Notes: generated by a model from the sequence alone, not told the origin. A stretch of DNA of 64,000 nucleotides from Azorhizobium caulinodans ORS 571 (GCF_000010525.1 NC_009937.1:5112001-5176000), one strand, 5' to 3'. Shown: positions 54,497 through 64,000, numbered from the stretch's first letter. Numbers and translations: made by a program.

Positions 54497-56815
54497 TCAC
54501 GCCGGATCGAGGGCGCGCAGACGCTCCGCGATCACCGCATCGCTCTCCGCCGCGAGAAAATCCGCCATGTGCTCGGCGGACATGGGGTGGGCGTAGAGGA
54601 AGCCCTGCGCCACCTCGCACCCCCGCGCCGCGAGGAAGCGGGCCTGGCCGATGGTCTCCACGCCTTCGGCCACCACCTGGAGGCCGAGATTGCGCCCCAG
54701 CTCGATCACCGAGCAGACGATGGCGGCATCGAAGCGGTCCGCCTCCACGTCCAGCACGAAGCTCTGGTCGATCTTCAGCGTGTCGATGGGCAATTGCTTG
54801 AGATGGCTCAGCGCCGCATAGCCGGTGCCGAAATCATCGAGCGCGATATGCATGCCGGCGCCGCAAATCTCGTCGAGGATCGGGCGCACATGGTCGGCCC
54901 GGCGCCCAAGGAAGACGGTCTCCGTGACCTCCACGTCGAAATGCTCGGCGCCCACCCGCGCCTCGTCGAACCGCTCGAGCAGGTGGCGGCCGACATCGGT
55001 GTGCGTGAACTGCGCCGGGGACAGGTTGAGGGCGATGCGCCCGAGCACCACCCCGCGATCCAGAAGCTGGCGCACATCCGCCGCCACGCGCTGGATCATG
55101 GCATCTCCCACCAGCACCGCCAGTTCCGGGTCCTGAAAGGCCGAGGCGAAGGCGGCGGGCGCGAGGAAGGCCTGCGGTCCGCGCCGCCAGCGCATGAGCG
55201 CCTCGAAGCCCACCACGCGCCCCGTCACCAGCGACACCTTCGGCTGGTAGAAGGGCACGATGGCGCGGCTGGAGGCGGCTTCCGTGAGCGCGGAATGCAG
55301 CGCCACGCGCTCCTGCATCGCCCAGCGCATCTGCGGCGCGTAGACCACCGCCCGGTTCCGCCCCTGACTCTTGGCGGCATAGAGGGCGAGATCGGCATTC
55401 TTCATCAGTTCGCCGGAGGTCTGCGTCTCGCCCATGCGCTCGGCAACCCCGACGCTGGCGCGGGCGATCAGCGAGCGGCCGCCGTACCAGATCGGCGCCC
55501 GCAGCCCGGCGATGAGCGTCTCGGCCATGTCGATGGCTTCGGGCAGCCGCACGCCGGCGAGAAGGACCACGAATTCGTCGCCGCCGAGCCGCGCGACGAA
55601 GCCGCGTCCGCCCACACGCTCCTCCACCTGCTGGCCGAGGCGCCGGGCGGTCTCCACCAGCAGCGCGTCGCCCGCATCATGGCCATAGGTGTCGTTGACG
55701 TCCTTGAGGCTGTCGAGATCCACCAGCAGCAGGCAGACGCTGTTGAAGGCGGCGCAGGCAGCCTCCAGGGAGAGCTGGAAGGCCGCGCGGTTGGACAGGC
55801 CCGTGAGGGCATCATGCAGCGCCGCCTGCCGCACCTTGTCCTCGGCCATGAGGCGGTCGGTGATGTCCATGAGGCCGGCGACCACCGCCGGCCGGCCGTT
55901 CACCTCCAGCATGGAGCCGCCGATGAGCGCAGTGCGGGCCGGTGCGTCGCCCTGCCCGATGCGCGCCTCGAAATTGGAGATTTCCCCCGTCCGGCGCAGG
56001 TTCTCCATCATCTGCTTCTGGACGTCGGGCTCCAGATGCAGGTCGCCGAGGGTCGTCGGGGCGTCCTCCGGACCCTGCTGGAAATAGCGCTGGCCCGCCT
56101 CGTTCATCCGCAGGATGCGGCCGCTCTCGATGTCCGCCACCACCATGGGGATGGGCGCCGCAAGGAAGGTCTTCTCCACCATCTCGTGGCTGCGGGCGGT
56201 GCTTGCGAGGGCGGCGCGCTCCGCCTCGATGGCACACCAGCTCAGGCGTGCCATCCGGTTGTCGCGAAGCACCAGCAGGATCAGCACCGCATTGAGCACC
56301 AGCACCCAGATGCCCATGGACAGCAGGCTGAGGGGATCGTCGGGATCGGTGGCGTAGGCGAGCAGCAGCAGCAGGCTGCCGACGGAGCCGTTGAGCACGC
56401 GCCAGCGGAACGAGACGGGCACCGCCAGATAGAAGATCACCGGCAGCACGAGGCTGATGGGCAGCGAGATGTTGCTTTTCAGATAGACGATCAGCGCGAT
56501 GATGCTGCCCGTGAGCCATTGCCAGGCGACGATGAGCCGCTCCAGCCGCGGGAAGTCGGCCATGCGGGCGGCCCAGCGGAAGCTGGCCACGGTATAGGCG
56601 AGGAGGCTCAGGCGCAGCGCCAGCACCACCGGGAAGATCGGTTCGCCGATGATGCGCAGGTCATTGAGGAGCAGAAGGACGCCGGCGCCGAAGGCAACAC
56701 CGAGCACCAGGCGGGCGTGGCGGACGGTTTCGGGGAAGCGCTGCCGCTGGAAGGCGGCTTCGTCCTCGACCCGTATGAACTCGCCGGTCATCGGCCGCAA
56801 CCGAGACGCGCTCAT
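54497..56815 (-). CDS. Membrane GGDEF-EAL protein with PAS domain
   Basis: A 772-residue cyclic di-GMP enzyme. Six membrane segments lie between about 35 and 184, a PAS-like domain at about 212-325, a GGDEF domain with intact GGDEF at 411-415, and an EAL domain with EAL at 538-540, NLSPAQF, DDFGTGYAALSHLK, KIDQSF and EGVET. Both a cyclase and a phosphodiesterase appear possible; the product-inhibition RxxD site before GGDEF is absent. The ATG at 56815 has GAGGGG upstream. It sits directly after mraY on the same strand, where other dcw genes would be expected. Confidence 0.95.
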   Translation of the reverse strand: MSASRLRPMTGEFIRVEDEAAFQRQRFPETVRHARLVLGVAFGAGVLLLLNDLRIIGEPIFPVVLALRLSLLAYTVASFRWAARMADFPRLERLIVAWQWLTGSIIALIVYLKSNISLPISLVLPVIFYLAVPVSFRWRVLNGSVGSLLLLLAYATDPDDPLSLLSMGIWVLVLNAVLILLVLRDNRMARLSWCAIEAERAALASTARSHEMVEKTFLAAPIPMVVADIESGRILRMNEAGQRYFQQGPEDAPTTLGDLHLEPDVQKQMMENLRRTGEISNFEARIGQGDAPARTALIGGSMLEVNGRPAVVAGLMDITDRLMAEDKVRQAALHDALTGLSNRAAFQLSLEAACAAFNSVCLLLVDLDSLKDVNDTYGHDAGDALLVETARRLGQQVEERVGGRGFVARLGGDEFVVLLAGVRLPEAIDMAETLIAGLRAPIWYGGRSLIARASVGVAERMGETQTSGELMKNADLALYAAKSQGRNRAVVYAPQMRWAMQERVALHSALTEAASSRAIVPFYQPKVSLVTGRVVGFEALMRWRRGPQAFLAPAAFASAFQDPELAVLVGDAMIQRVAADVRQLLDRGVVLGRIALNLSPAQFTHTDVGRHLLERFDEARVGAEHFDVEVTETVFLGRRADHVRPILDEICGAGMHIALDDFGTGYAALSHLKQLPIDTLKIDQSFVLDVEADRFDAAIVCSVIELGRNLGLQVVAEGVETIGQARFLAARGCEVAQGFLYAHPMSAEHMADFLAAESDAVIAERLRALDPA

Positions 56816-56931
56816 CCCGACCCCTCATTCCATCCCGGGGCCCTCCGGCCGCCCCCTGTCTCCCTTCTATAGCGGTATTTGAGAAATGTCGCAGATTTCA
56901 GCGCCCTTGCGGACGCTTCGTCAGGTGGGCC

Positions 56932-58017
56932 TCAGCGCAGCTTGAGCGTTGCGAGGCCGAGAAGCGCGAGCACGACCGCGATGATCCAGAAACGGATCAC
57001 CACCTGGCTCTCCGTCCAGCCCAGTTGCTCGAAATGGTGGTGGATGGGCGCCATCCGAAACACGCGCTTGCCGGTGAGGCGGAAGGAGATGACCTGCACG
57101 ATCACCGACACCGCCTCCAGCACGAACAGGCCGCCGATGACGGCCAGCACGATCTCGTGCTTGGTGGCGACCGCGATGCTGCCCAGCAGGCCGCCCAGCG
57201 CCAGCGACCCTGTGTCGCCCATGAAGATCTGCGCCGGCGGGGCGTTGAACCACAGAAAGCCGAGGCCGGCGCCGATGATGGCGCCGCAGATCACCGCCAG
57301 TTCGCCCACGCCCGCCACATAGTGGATCTGCAGATAATCCGCGAAGACCACGTTGCCGGAGAGATACGAGATCATGCCGAAGGAGGCGGCGGCGATCATC
57401 ACCGGCACGATGGCGAGGCCGTCGAGCCCGTCGGTGAGGTTCACCGCATTGCCCGCCGCAACGATGACGAAGGCCCCGAACACCACAAAGAACCAGCCGA
57501 GATCGAGCAGCAGGTCCTTGAAGAAGGGGAAGGCGACGGAGCTCGAAAGTCCCGCGCGGCCGGCATTGATCATGAGCACGACGGCGATGCCGGCGATCAG
57601 CGCCTCGATAGCGAGGCGCGCCTTACCCGAGAAGCCGGCGTGCGACTGGCGGGTCACCTTCAGATAGTCGTCATAGAAACCGATGAGCCCGAAGCCGGTG
57701 GTGACGAAGAGCACCACCCAGACATAGAGGTTCGACAGGTTGGCCCACAGCAGCGTCGCGACGATGAGGCCCGAGAAGATCATCAGCCCGCCCATGGTGG
57801 GCGTGCCCTTCTTGGTCAGCAGGTGCGACTGCGGCCCATCGGCGCGGATCGGCTGGCCCTTGCCCTGCTTCAGGCGCAGCGTGGAAATGATGCCCGGCCC
57901 GAACAGGAACACGAACAGCACGGCGGTGACGATGGCGCCGCCAGTGCGGAAGGTGATGTAACGGAAGACGTTGAAAGCCGGAAACGTATCGTGCAGCTGC
58001 GCGAGCCACTGGAGCAT
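56932..58017 (-). CDS. mraY: Phospho-N-acetylmuramoyl-pentapeptide transferase
   Basis: Makes lipid I from UDP-MurNAc-pentapeptide and undecaprenyl phosphate. It is a 361-residue inner-membrane enzyme with about ten membrane segments. Conserved motifs: [20 protein letters not shown] (aspartates), [14 protein letters not shown] and [11 protein letters not shown]. The histidine cluster [12 protein letters not shown] near the C-terminus is intact. It starts 4 bases after murF. In this genome the next gene downstream is not murD. Confidence 0.98.
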   Translation of the reverse strand: MLQWLAQLHDTFPAFNVFRYITFRTGGAIVTAVLFVFLFGPGIISTLRLKQGKGQPIRADGPQSHLLTKKGTPTMGGLMIFSGLIVATLLWANLSNLYVWVVLFVTTGFGLIGFYDDYLKVTRQSHAGFSGKARLAIEALIAGIAVVLMINAGRAGLSSSVAFPFFKDLLLDLGWFFVVFGAFVIVAAGNAVNLTDGLDGLAIVPVMIAAASFGMISYLSGNVVFADYLQIHYVAGVGELAVICGAIIGAGLGFLWFNAPPAQIFMGDTGSLALGGLLGSIAVATKHEIVLAVIGGLFVLEAVSVIVQVISFRLTGKRVFRMAPIHHHFEQLGWTESQVVIRFWIIAVVLALLGLATLKLR

Positions 58018-58021
58018 AGAT

Positions 58022-59452
58022 CTATCCTTCGAGCAGCGCGTCGCCGGGCAAGCGGAAGCGTTCGGCGAGCGCCTTGACCAGCGGCCCCATGCGGCTGCCG
58101 TTCGAGCCCTTCACCATGAGGGTGTCGCCGGCCCGGATGGCCGCGGAAATCAGCGGTTCGAGGTGCGAGGCGTGCACCGCATAGCCGCCCTTGCGCGAGG
58201 AGGGCAAGACCTCCCACAGCGCATGCATCAGCGGGCCGGCACAGAACACCCGGTCGATCTTGCCCGCTTCCAGCGCCTCGGCCAGTTCGCGGTGATGCTG
58301 AGCGCCCTCGGTGCCCAGTTCCAGCATGTCGCCCAGAACGGCGATGCGCCGACCGCGCGGGCCGACCGGAGTCCGGCTCAGCACGTCGATGGCGGCGCGC
58401 ATGGAGGCCGGATTGGCGTTGTAGCTCTCGTCCAGCAGCGTCGCGGTGCCGCCGGACACCGACAGCGAGACCGGCACGCCACGGCCCGGCGGCGGGCGCA
58501 GCCGCGCCAGCGCGACGGCGGCCAGCGCCAGATCCCCGCCCAGCAGGCGGACGGCGGCGAGCACGGCGAGCGCGTTCTGCACGATGTGGCGGCCCGGCAT
58601 GCCGAGCTTGAAGGTGACCGGCGTCCCCAGCACGTCCGCCACCACCGTGGAGCAGGCCGGATGGAGCACCACGTCTTTCAGCCGCACCTCGCAGGCCGGG
58701 TCGGCGCCGAAGGAGACGATATTCTTGACGCCCTTGGCACGGGCCGAGGCGACGAGGCGGTCGAACAGCGGATTGTCGCGGTTGAGCACCGCCGTGCCGC
58801 CTGGCTCAAGGCCGTCGAAGATCTCCGCCTTGGCGTCGGCGATCTCCTCGATGCCGGAGAACTGGGCGATGTGTACCGCCTCCACCGTGGTGATGACCGC
58901 CACATGGGGCCGGACCATGCGCACCAGCGGCGTGATCTCGCCCGGATGGTTCATGCCCACCTCGAACACGCCATAGCGGGCCGAGCGGGGGAAGCGCGCC
59001 AGCGACAGCGGGACGCCCCAGTGATTGTTGTAGGACGCCGCCGAGGCGTGGGTCTCGCCATCGGCGGACAGCGCGATGCGCAGCGCCTCCTTGGTGGTGG
59101 TCTTCCCCACCGAGCCTGTGACCGCGACGATGCGCGCCTCCGAGCGGGCGCGGGCCGCCTTGCCGAGATCGGTCAGCGCGCCAAGCACGTCGGGCACCAC
59201 CACGAGCGGGCCGTCCGGCAGGCCCTGTACGCGGTCGGCCGCCACCACGGCGAGCGACGCGCCGTTCTCCAGCGCCTTGGCGACATAGGCATGGCCGTCG
59301 CTGTTCTCACCGGTGATGGCGAAGAAGGCGTCGCCCGGCTCCAGCGTGCGGGTGTCGATGGAGATGCCGGTCACGTCCGCAAGAGTGCCGCGCGCGGTCC
59401 CGCCGGTGGCGGCAAGGATCTCTTCCGGCGTGTACAAAGCGCGGGTCGTCAT
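58022..59452 (-). CDS. murF: UDP-MurNAc-tripeptide-D-Ala-D-Ala ligase
   Basis: Adds D-Ala-D-Ala to the peptidoglycan precursor in the cytoplasm. It has 476 residues. The ATP loop is [12 protein letters not shown], followed by [13 protein letters not shown] and [11 protein letters not shown], and [11 protein letters not shown] in the C-terminal part. The ATG at 59452 overlaps the murE stop by four bases, so the ligases are co-translated. Confidence 0.98.
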   Translation of the reverse strand: MTTRALYTPEEILAATGGTARGTLADVTGISIDTRTLEPGDAFFAITGENSDGHAYVAKALENGASLAVVAADRVQGLPDGPLVVVPDVLGALTDLGKAARARSEARIVAVTGSVGKTTTKEALRIALSADGETHASAASYNNHWGVPLSLARFPRSARYGVFEVGMNHPGEITPLVRMVRPHVAVITTVEAVHIAQFSGIEEIADAKAEIFDGLEPGGTAVLNRDNPLFDRLVASARAKGVKNIVSFGADPACEVRLKDVVLHPACSTVVADVLGTPVTFKLGMPGRHIVQNALAVLAAVRLLGGDLALAAVALARLRPPPGRGVPVSLSVSGGTATLLDESYNANPASMRAAIDVLSRTPVGPRGRRIAVLGDMLELGTEGAQHHRELAEALEAGKIDRVFCAGPLMHALWEVLPSSRKGGYAVHASHLEPLISAAIRAGDTLMVKGSNGSRMGPLVKALAERFRLPGDALLEG

Positions 59453-60888
59453 GCGCCCACCTCTCCCAAGGCGGCGAGAACGGCCGCGGTGTCCGAGAAC
59501 GGATACGTCCGGTCGCCTATGATTTGGCCCGTTTCGTGGCCTTTGCCGGCAACAAGCAGCACATCCCCAGCCCCCATCATGGCAACACCGGCCCGGATGG
59601 CCTCCTCGCGCGCACCGATCTCCAGAGCGCCGGGGGCGGCGGCGAGGATTTCGGCGCGGATGGCGGAGGGGTCTTCCGAGCGCGGATTATCGTCCGTCAC
59701 GATGACGACATCGGCCTTGGCGGCGGCAATGGCGCCCATCAGCGGCCGCTTGCCCCGGTCGCGGTCGCCGCCGCAGCCGAACAGCGCGATCAGCCGGCCG
59801 GCAGTCGCCGCCCGCAGCGTGTCGAGCACGGTCTCCAGGGCTTCGGGCTTGTGGGCATAGTCCACGAAGACGGGACGGGCGGGATCATGGCCGATCCGCT
59901 CCAGCCGCCCCGGCACGCCTTTGAGATGCGGCAAGGCGGAGAGCGCGTCATCGAGCGGCACGCCACCTGCGGCAACGAGGCTTGCGGCGAGCAGCGCATT
60001 GTCCGCCTGGAAACGCCCGACCAGCGGCAGCAGGATCTCCGGGCGATCGGCGAAACGGATGCGCTGGCTGGTTCCCTCTGCCACCACCTCGGTCACCTTG
60101 AGGTCGCCTGTCGCGCCGATGGCGAAGGTCGGCAGGCCACGCGTGCGGGCGAAGGCCAGCGTCGTCGCGCCATAGGGCGCATCGAGCGCTGCGATGGCCG
60201 GCGCGCCGTCCGGCATCAATTCCGTGAACAGCCGCAGCTTGGCGTGGAAATAGGCCTCCACCGTCGGGTGATAGTCGAGATGGTCTCGCCCGAGATTGGT
60301 GAAGCCGCCGGCAGCCAGACGCACGCCCTCGAGCCGGCGCTGGTCGAGGCCGTGGGAAGAGGCCTCCAGCGCCATGTGGGTGATGCCCGCCCCGGCGAGG
60401 CGATCGAGCGTCGCGTGCAGGTCCACCGGATCAGGGGAAGTGAGTCCCCCGTAGCTGCTCTCGCCCGGCGCGATGAGGCCGAGCGTGCCCATGTAGGCGG
60501 CCGGAATACCGAGGTGGGCCCAGATCTGGCGGACGAACTCGGCCACCGAGGTCTTTCCCGCCGTGCCGGTCACCGCAACGATGGTTTGCGGCTGGCGGGG
60601 GTGCAGGCGGGCCGCGGCAAGTGCCAGCGAGCGGCGCACGTCGAGGGAGAAGACCAGCGGCACGTCCATGTCCGGCGGCGCGCCGGTGGGCTCCATCAGC
60701 ACGGCGGCGGCGCCCTTGGCGAGCGCATCGGGAATGAAGCGGGCGCCGTCGGCCTTCGTTCCGGGCACGGCCACGAACAGCGTGCCCGGCCCCACCTTGC
60801 GGCTGTCGCTGGTGATCGCGGCAATCGGAACGCTGCCGCCCCGTTCAAGGCGCGCGTGCCCGGCGATCAGTGCGAGGAGATCCGCCAT
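59449..60888 (-). CDS. murE: UDP-MurNAc-tripeptide synthetase, meso-DAP adding
   Basis: Adds the third residue to UDP-MurNAc-L-Ala-D-Glu. It has 479 residues from the start I chose. The N-terminal domain has AITSDSRKVGPGTLFVA. The ATP loop is VTGTAGKTS, with Ala where many homologues have Asn. The DNPR motif (in VTDDNPRSEDP) is the mark of meso-diaminopimelate specificity. Possible starts are ATG 60888 (MADLLALIAG, with TTGAGG upstream and family-like length), ATG 60912 and GTG 60918. It lies about 50 bases after ftsI and overlaps murF. Confidence 0.96.
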   Translation of the reverse strand: MADLLALIAGHARLERGGSVPIAAITSDSRKVGPGTLFVAVPGTKADGARFIPDALAKGAAAVLMEPTGAPPDMDVPLVFSLDVRRSLALAAARLHPRQPQTIVAVTGTAGKTSVAEFVRQIWAHLGIPAAYMGTLGLIAPGESSYGGLTSPDPVDLHATLDRLAGAGITHMALEASSHGLDQRRLEGVRLAAGGFTNLGRDHLDYHPTVEAYFHAKLRLFTELMPDGAPAIAALDAPYGATTLAFARTRGLPTFAIGATGDLKVTEVVAEGTSQRIRFADRPEILLPLVGRFQADNALLAASLVAAGGVPLDDALSALPHLKGVPGRLERIGHDPARPVFVDYAHKPEALETVLDTLRAATAGRLIALFGCGGDRDRGKRPLMGAIAAAKADVVIVTDDNPRSEDPSAIRAEILAAAPGALEIGAREEAIRAGVAMMGAGDVLLVAGKGHETGQIIGDRTYPFSDTAAVLAALGEVGA

Positions 60889-60941
60889 GGTGCCAGCCTC
60901 AAGCTCCCTCATGCGCACACCCGCCCCGAGGCGGGTGCCTG

Positions 60942-62909
60942 TCAGCGGCGATCCGCCACCTTCTGCCCGATGTCCCGCAGGAGCTGGTCCGCCGAGAGCG
61001 GCGCGCGGGGCGCCACGTTCAGCATCGGCGCGATGCGCTCCACGATCTTTCCGGCCACCGGTGCGGCATTCCAGCCGGAGGTGGCATAGCCATGGGTTTC
61101 CGGCGTCGGCTGCGGCTCATCCAGCATGACAAGCAGGAGATATTGCGGCCGGTCCATGGGGAAGACGGCGGTGAAGGAGGTGAGCAGCTTGTTCTTGGCA
61201 TAGCGCCCGCCCACCACCTTCTCGGCGGTGCCGGTCTTGGCGCCCACGTTGTAGCCCACCATGTCGGCCTTCTTGCCCGAGCCCTTCTCCACATTGAGGC
61301 GCAGCAGGTAGCGCATCTTGTCGGAGGTCTCAGGCTTCAGCACGCGGGTCGCCACCTTCATGGCGTCGTCTTCCGTGCGCTTCAGGAAGGTGGGCGGGAT
61401 GAGATAGCCGCCGTTCACCATGGAATTCACCGCCATCACCGCCTGGAGCGGGGCGACCGCAATGCCGTGGCCGAAAGCGATGGTGGCCGAGTTCAGCTCG
61501 CCCCAGCGCTTGGGCACGATGGGCTCGGCGCTCTCCGGCAGCTCGGTGCGCAGGCGGTCCATCTGGCCCATCTTCTTGAGAAAGGCCTTGTGGGCGTCCA
61601 CGCCGAGGCTCAGTACCATCTTCGCTGTGCCGATGTTGGACGAATAGATGAAGATCTCCGGCAGGCTCAGCACCCGGCCTTCCGGATGGAAGTCATGGAT
61701 GGCGAAGCGGCCGAAGGAGAGCGGCGCGCGGGCGTCGAAGGAGTTGCTGAGGGAGATCTTCCCCGAATCCAGCGCCATGGCGAAGGACAGGGACTTGAAG
61801 GTGGAGCCCATCTCGAACACGCCCGTGGTCAGGCGGTTGAGGTAGGCGTCGCTGCGCGGATCGCCATTGAGGTTGGGATCGAAGTCCGGCAGCGAGACCA
61901 TGGCCACGATCTCGCCCGTGCGGACATTGGTGACGAGCCCCATGGCCGCCTTGGCCTTGAACTTCTCGCGGGCCTTCAGCAGTTCGTCGCGCAGCGTGTG
62001 CTGGACGCGCACGTCCATGGACAGCGCCACCGGCTCCTGCTGCCGGTCGGTGGCAAGGCCCGCCAGATGCAGCTCGGCGAGGCCGCGGCCGTCGATATAC
62101 TTCTCGAGGCCGGCGATGCCCTGGTTGTCCACGTTCACGTTGCCGACCACGTGGGAGAAGGACGGGCCGTCCGGATAGATGCGCCGGTTCTCGCGCACGA
62201 AGCCGATGCCCGGGAAGCCGAGGCGATAGATGGCCCGCTGCTGGGCTGGCGTAATCTCGCGCTTCAGCCAGGCGAAGCCCTTCTTGGAGTTGAGGCGGTT
62301 GCGCACCTCGTTCACGTCGAGGTCGGGCAGCACCTTCAGCAGGCCTTCCAGCGTCTCGTCCGGATCGATGAGGCGCTTCGGCTCGGCGAAGAGCGAGGGG
62401 GACTTCACGTCGATGGCGATGATCTCGCCATTGCGGTCCACGATGTCCGGCCGGGCGGAAGCGACCGCCTCCGAGCCGCCGCCGCGCACGCCGTTCGGGT
62501 CGGACGTGACACCGAGGAAGGCGAGGCGCAGGGCGATGGCGAGGAAGACAAAGGAGAAAGCGGCGATGATGAGCTTGAGGCGCGCCCGCGTCACCGTTTC
62601 CTGATCGGCCCGGTCGAGGCCCAGCATGCCGCGCACGATGATGATCGAGGCGCGGTAGGTGAAGCGCACGAGCCCGATGATCCGCATCACGAACCAGCGG
62701 CACAGACGGTAGATGCGCAGCACCACCCAGCGGATCATGCCGTAGATGGTCATGAGGATGAAGCGGACCACCTGCCACAGCAGGTTGAGGATGAAGCGCC
62801 CCACCGAGCCGCCGGCGCGGCCCAGCACACTGCCCGTGGCGCTGCCGGCCCGGCCGAGGCCCTGCGCGGAGGTCTTGAGGAAAGCGGGCACCTTGAACGA
62901 GGGGATCAT
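60942..62909 (-). CDS. ftsI: Penicillin-binding protein 3, septal transpeptidase
   Basis: Cross-links septal peptidoglycan during division; 655 residues. Transpeptidase motifs are intact: Ser369 in GSTFKSL (SxxK), SSN in IYSSNIGTAK and KTG in VGAKTGTAEKV. The usual membrane anchor is at about 112-134 (KLIIAAFSFVFLAIALRLAFLG), but it is preceded by ~110 residues of unusual sequence: a Gly/Ser/Ala stretch and a long basic-hydrophobic run (for example ILNLLWQVVRFILMTIYGMI and RIYRLCRWFVMRIIGLVRFT). Homologues normally have only 20-40 residues there. The ATG at 62909 is the only start in reach of ftsL, 13 bases upstream. Confidence 0.96.
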   Translation of the reverse strand: MIPSFKVPAFLKTSAQGLGRAGSATGSVLGRAGGSVGRFILNLLWQVVRFILMTIYGMIRWVVLRIYRLCRWFVMRIIGLVRFTYRASIIIVRGMLGLDRADQETVTRARLKLIIAAFSFVFLAIALRLAFLGVTSDPNGVRGGGSEAVASARPDIVDRNGEIIAIDVKSPSLFAEPKRLIDPDETLEGLLKVLPDLDVNEVRNRLNSKKGFAWLKREITPAQQRAIYRLGFPGIGFVRENRRIYPDGPSFSHVVGNVNVDNQGIAGLEKYIDGRGLAELHLAGLATDRQQEPVALSMDVRVQHTLRDELLKAREKFKAKAAMGLVTNVRTGEIVAMVSLPDFDPNLNGDPRSDAYLNRLTTGVFEMGSTFKSLSFAMALDSGKISLSNSFDARAPLSFGRFAIHDFHPEGRVLSLPEIFIYSSNIGTAKMVLSLGVDAHKAFLKKMGQMDRLRTELPESAEPIVPKRWGELNSATIAFGHGIAVAPLQAVMAVNSMVNGGYLIPPTFLKRTEDDAMKVATRVLKPETSDKMRYLLRLNVEKGSGKKADMVGYNVGAKTGTAEKVVGGRYAKNKLLTSFTAVFPMDRPQYLLLVMLDEPQPTPETHGYATSGWNAAPVAGKIVERIAPMLNVAPRAPLSADQLLRDIGQKVADRR

Positions 62910-62922
62910 GTCTTAGGCCTCG

Positions 62923-63549
62923 TCAGTGCGTGCCAAGGAAGCCGGGCGGCAGGAGCGCGCCCAGCGCGGCGAAGGGGTTCTGCGGCGGCGGCGGCGGCGC
63001 GGCGGGCGCCTGCTGCGGCATCGCCTGCGCCACCGGCAGCGGGGCGGGTGCCTGCCGGGCGGCGGAGGGCACGCCAGAGCGGGGTGCGGCGGGCTTGGGC
63101 GTCGCGTTCGGAGCGGGATTGGAGGGCGAACGCAGCGCCGAGGCGGCGGGCGGGGCGGAGCTGCCCTGCGTCGCACGCTCGCCGGACGCGGGCTTCGGCG
63201 GAACGGACGAGGTGGTCAGCGGGGCATCCACCAGCGCCTCGATCATGCCGCCGATGCCGTCCGTGTTGCGGGCGGGCTTCTCGGGCAGATCGTCCAGCAT
63301 GGAGATGTTGTCAGGGGCGAGCGGCTGCATGTCGAGGTGCCGCTGCACCAGCCCCTGCACATAGATGGGCGCCGTGCGGCGCGCCCATTCGGCGCGCAGG
63401 ATCGAGATCTGATCCCGTTCGGTGCGAATCGCGGCACGCAGATGGGCGAGGCGTTCCGCCTCCGCCGTGGAAGCGTACTTGACCTTGTAAACCACACCAG
63501 CGGTCACGAGCAGCGCCAGAACCATCAACAGGTTGGCGATGCGAAACAT
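62923..63549 (-). CDS. ftsL: Cell-division protein FtsL-like
   Basis: A 208-residue bitopic division protein. The membrane segment is at about 3-21 (RIANLLMVLALLVTAGVVYKVKY), followed by a coiled-coil region (EAERLAHLRAAIRTERDQISILRAEWA split over two heptads) that would pair with FtsB. The WARRTAP-x-YVQGL-x-QRHLDMQPL stretch is typical of alphaproteobacterial FtsL. From about residue 100 it has a long Pro/Ala-rich tail absent in short FtsL. The start at 63549 shares its region with the rsmH stop; it lies between rsmH and ftsI, the expected dcw position. Confidence 0.9.
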   Translation of the reverse strand: MFRIANLLMVLALLVTAGVVYKVKYASTAEAERLAHLRAAIRTERDQISILRAEWARRTAPIYVQGLVQRHLDMQPLAPDNISMLDDLPEKPARNTDGIGGMIEALVDAPLTTSSVPPKPASGERATQGSSAPPAASALRSPSNPAPNATPKPAAPRSGVPSAARQAPAPLPVAQAMPQQAPAAPPPPPQNPFAALGALLPPGFLGTH

Positions 63550-63998
63550 CAGCTGCGTCTCCGCCCTCGGCGTTGTGACAGGTCGGCGGGCAGCAGGCCC
63601 GCCAGGTCCCCATCCGGATGCGCCGGGGCGTCCGTGCGTTCGGCCGCGCGAAGCTTCGCGGACCTTGCGCGCGGATTGCCTGCCACTTCGTCGGAGCCGG
63701 GCTCCACCGCCCCCTTGGCGACCAGCCGGAAGGAGGGAGCCGGCCCCTCCGCTTGCGGCATGTGGCGCGAGGCGGATGGTGCCTTGCTTCGGTGTGACAG
63801 AAAATTCTTAACGATCCTGTCTTCCAGCGAGTGAAAGGTGACGACCACCAGCCGGCCACCCGGCTTCAGCACCCGCTCTGCGGCCGCGAGGGCCCCGACA
63901 AGCTCCTGCAATTCCTCATTCACCGCGATGCGCAGCGCCTGGAAGGTGCGGGTCGCGGGATGCATTTCGCCGGGCTTCGCCCACACCACTTTCGAGAC
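63549..63998 (-). CDS. rsmH: 16S rRNA m4C1402 methyltransferase, C-terminal part
   Basis: C-terminal part of RsmH (MraW), which methylates N4 of C1402 in 16S rRNA. The frame is open to the edge of the window, so the GTG at 63989 is not the start. Visible motifs are [18 protein letters not shown] and [23 protein letters not shown], the conserved end of the catalytic domain, followed by a basic tail. It overlaps ftsL by one base (63549) and heads the dcw cluster. Confidence 0.95.
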   Translation of the reverse strand, partial: VSKVVWAKPGEMHPATRTFQALRIAVNEELQELVGALAAAERVLKPGGRLVVVTFHSLEDRIVKNFLSHRSKAPSASRHMPQAEGPAPSFRLVAKGAVEPGSDEVAGNPRARSAKLRAAERTDAPAHPDGDLAGLLPADLSQRRGRRRS

Positions 63999-64000
63999 GA

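Overview
The window is GC-rich bacterial chromosome, densely coding on both strands. It looks like an alphaproteobacterium of the order Hyphomicrobiales (Rhizobiales). Supporting signs are the gene order ptsP-prfA-prmC-DUF4167, a his operon of the form hisB-DUF2628-hisH-hisA-hisF-hisE-coaA, a ~1,600-residue NAD-glutamate dehydrogenase, and a FixNOQP-GHIS cluster behind an FNR/FixK box. A Xanthobacteraceae-like source (Azorhizobium/Xanthobacter type) is my inference; there is no rRNA in the window to test it. I saw no tRNA, rRNA, CRISPR array, insertion sequence or phage gene.

Layout. 1-4.4 kb: end of ptsP, prfA, prmC and a repeat-rich DUF4167 protein, closed by a perfect terminator. 4.5-6.2 kb: an orphan chemoreceptor. 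6.8-11.4 kb (minus strand): hisB to hisE, then coaA. 11.6-16.6 kb: a shortened SecY-like membrane protein, a glycosyltransferase, a hydrolase, a small secreted protein and an MFS transporter. 16.7-22.5 kb: NAD-GDH, divergent from an AhpD-like protein. 23.3-28.1 kb: a branched-chain amino-acid-type ABC importer (livG-F-K-H-M), with two hairpins after the binding-protein gene. 28.2-31.3 kb: an M23-type protein and a pirin. 31.3-32.1 kb: a non-coding stretch ending in a strong terminator (candidate small RNA). 32.1-36.1 kb: a small membrane protein, then a TetR-HlyD-ABC exporter operon. 36.3-45.8 kb: the cbb3 oxidase genes fixNOQP, the assembly genes fixGHIS, and a CcoA-like copper importer overlapping fixS. 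45.8-54.5 kb: a TRAP transporter divergent from an IclR regulator and a catabolic set (thiolase, acyl-CoA ligase, two PPC-domain proteins, SDR), with matching operators in the shared intergenic region. 54.5-56.8 kb: a membrane GGDEF-EAL protein. 56.9-64 kb (minus strand): the start of the dcw cluster, rsmH-ftsL-ftsI-murE-murF-mraY.

How genes work together. The fix block is a self-contained microaerobic respiration module: oxidase subunits, redox/assembly protein, copper-exporting ATPase and a probable copper importer, switched on by an FNR-type activator. The TRAP-IclR-thiolase-ligase block reads as uptake and CoA-dependent breakdown of one unidentified organic acid. The TetR block is a self-regulated tripartite-style exporter that is probably translated from a leaderless mRNA.

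The most interesting items are the CcoA-like gene in the fix operon, the divergent SecY paralogue, the PPC pair in which one partner has lost every metal-site histidine, the IclR operator pair, the candidate small RNA, and the break in the dcw cluster after mraY.
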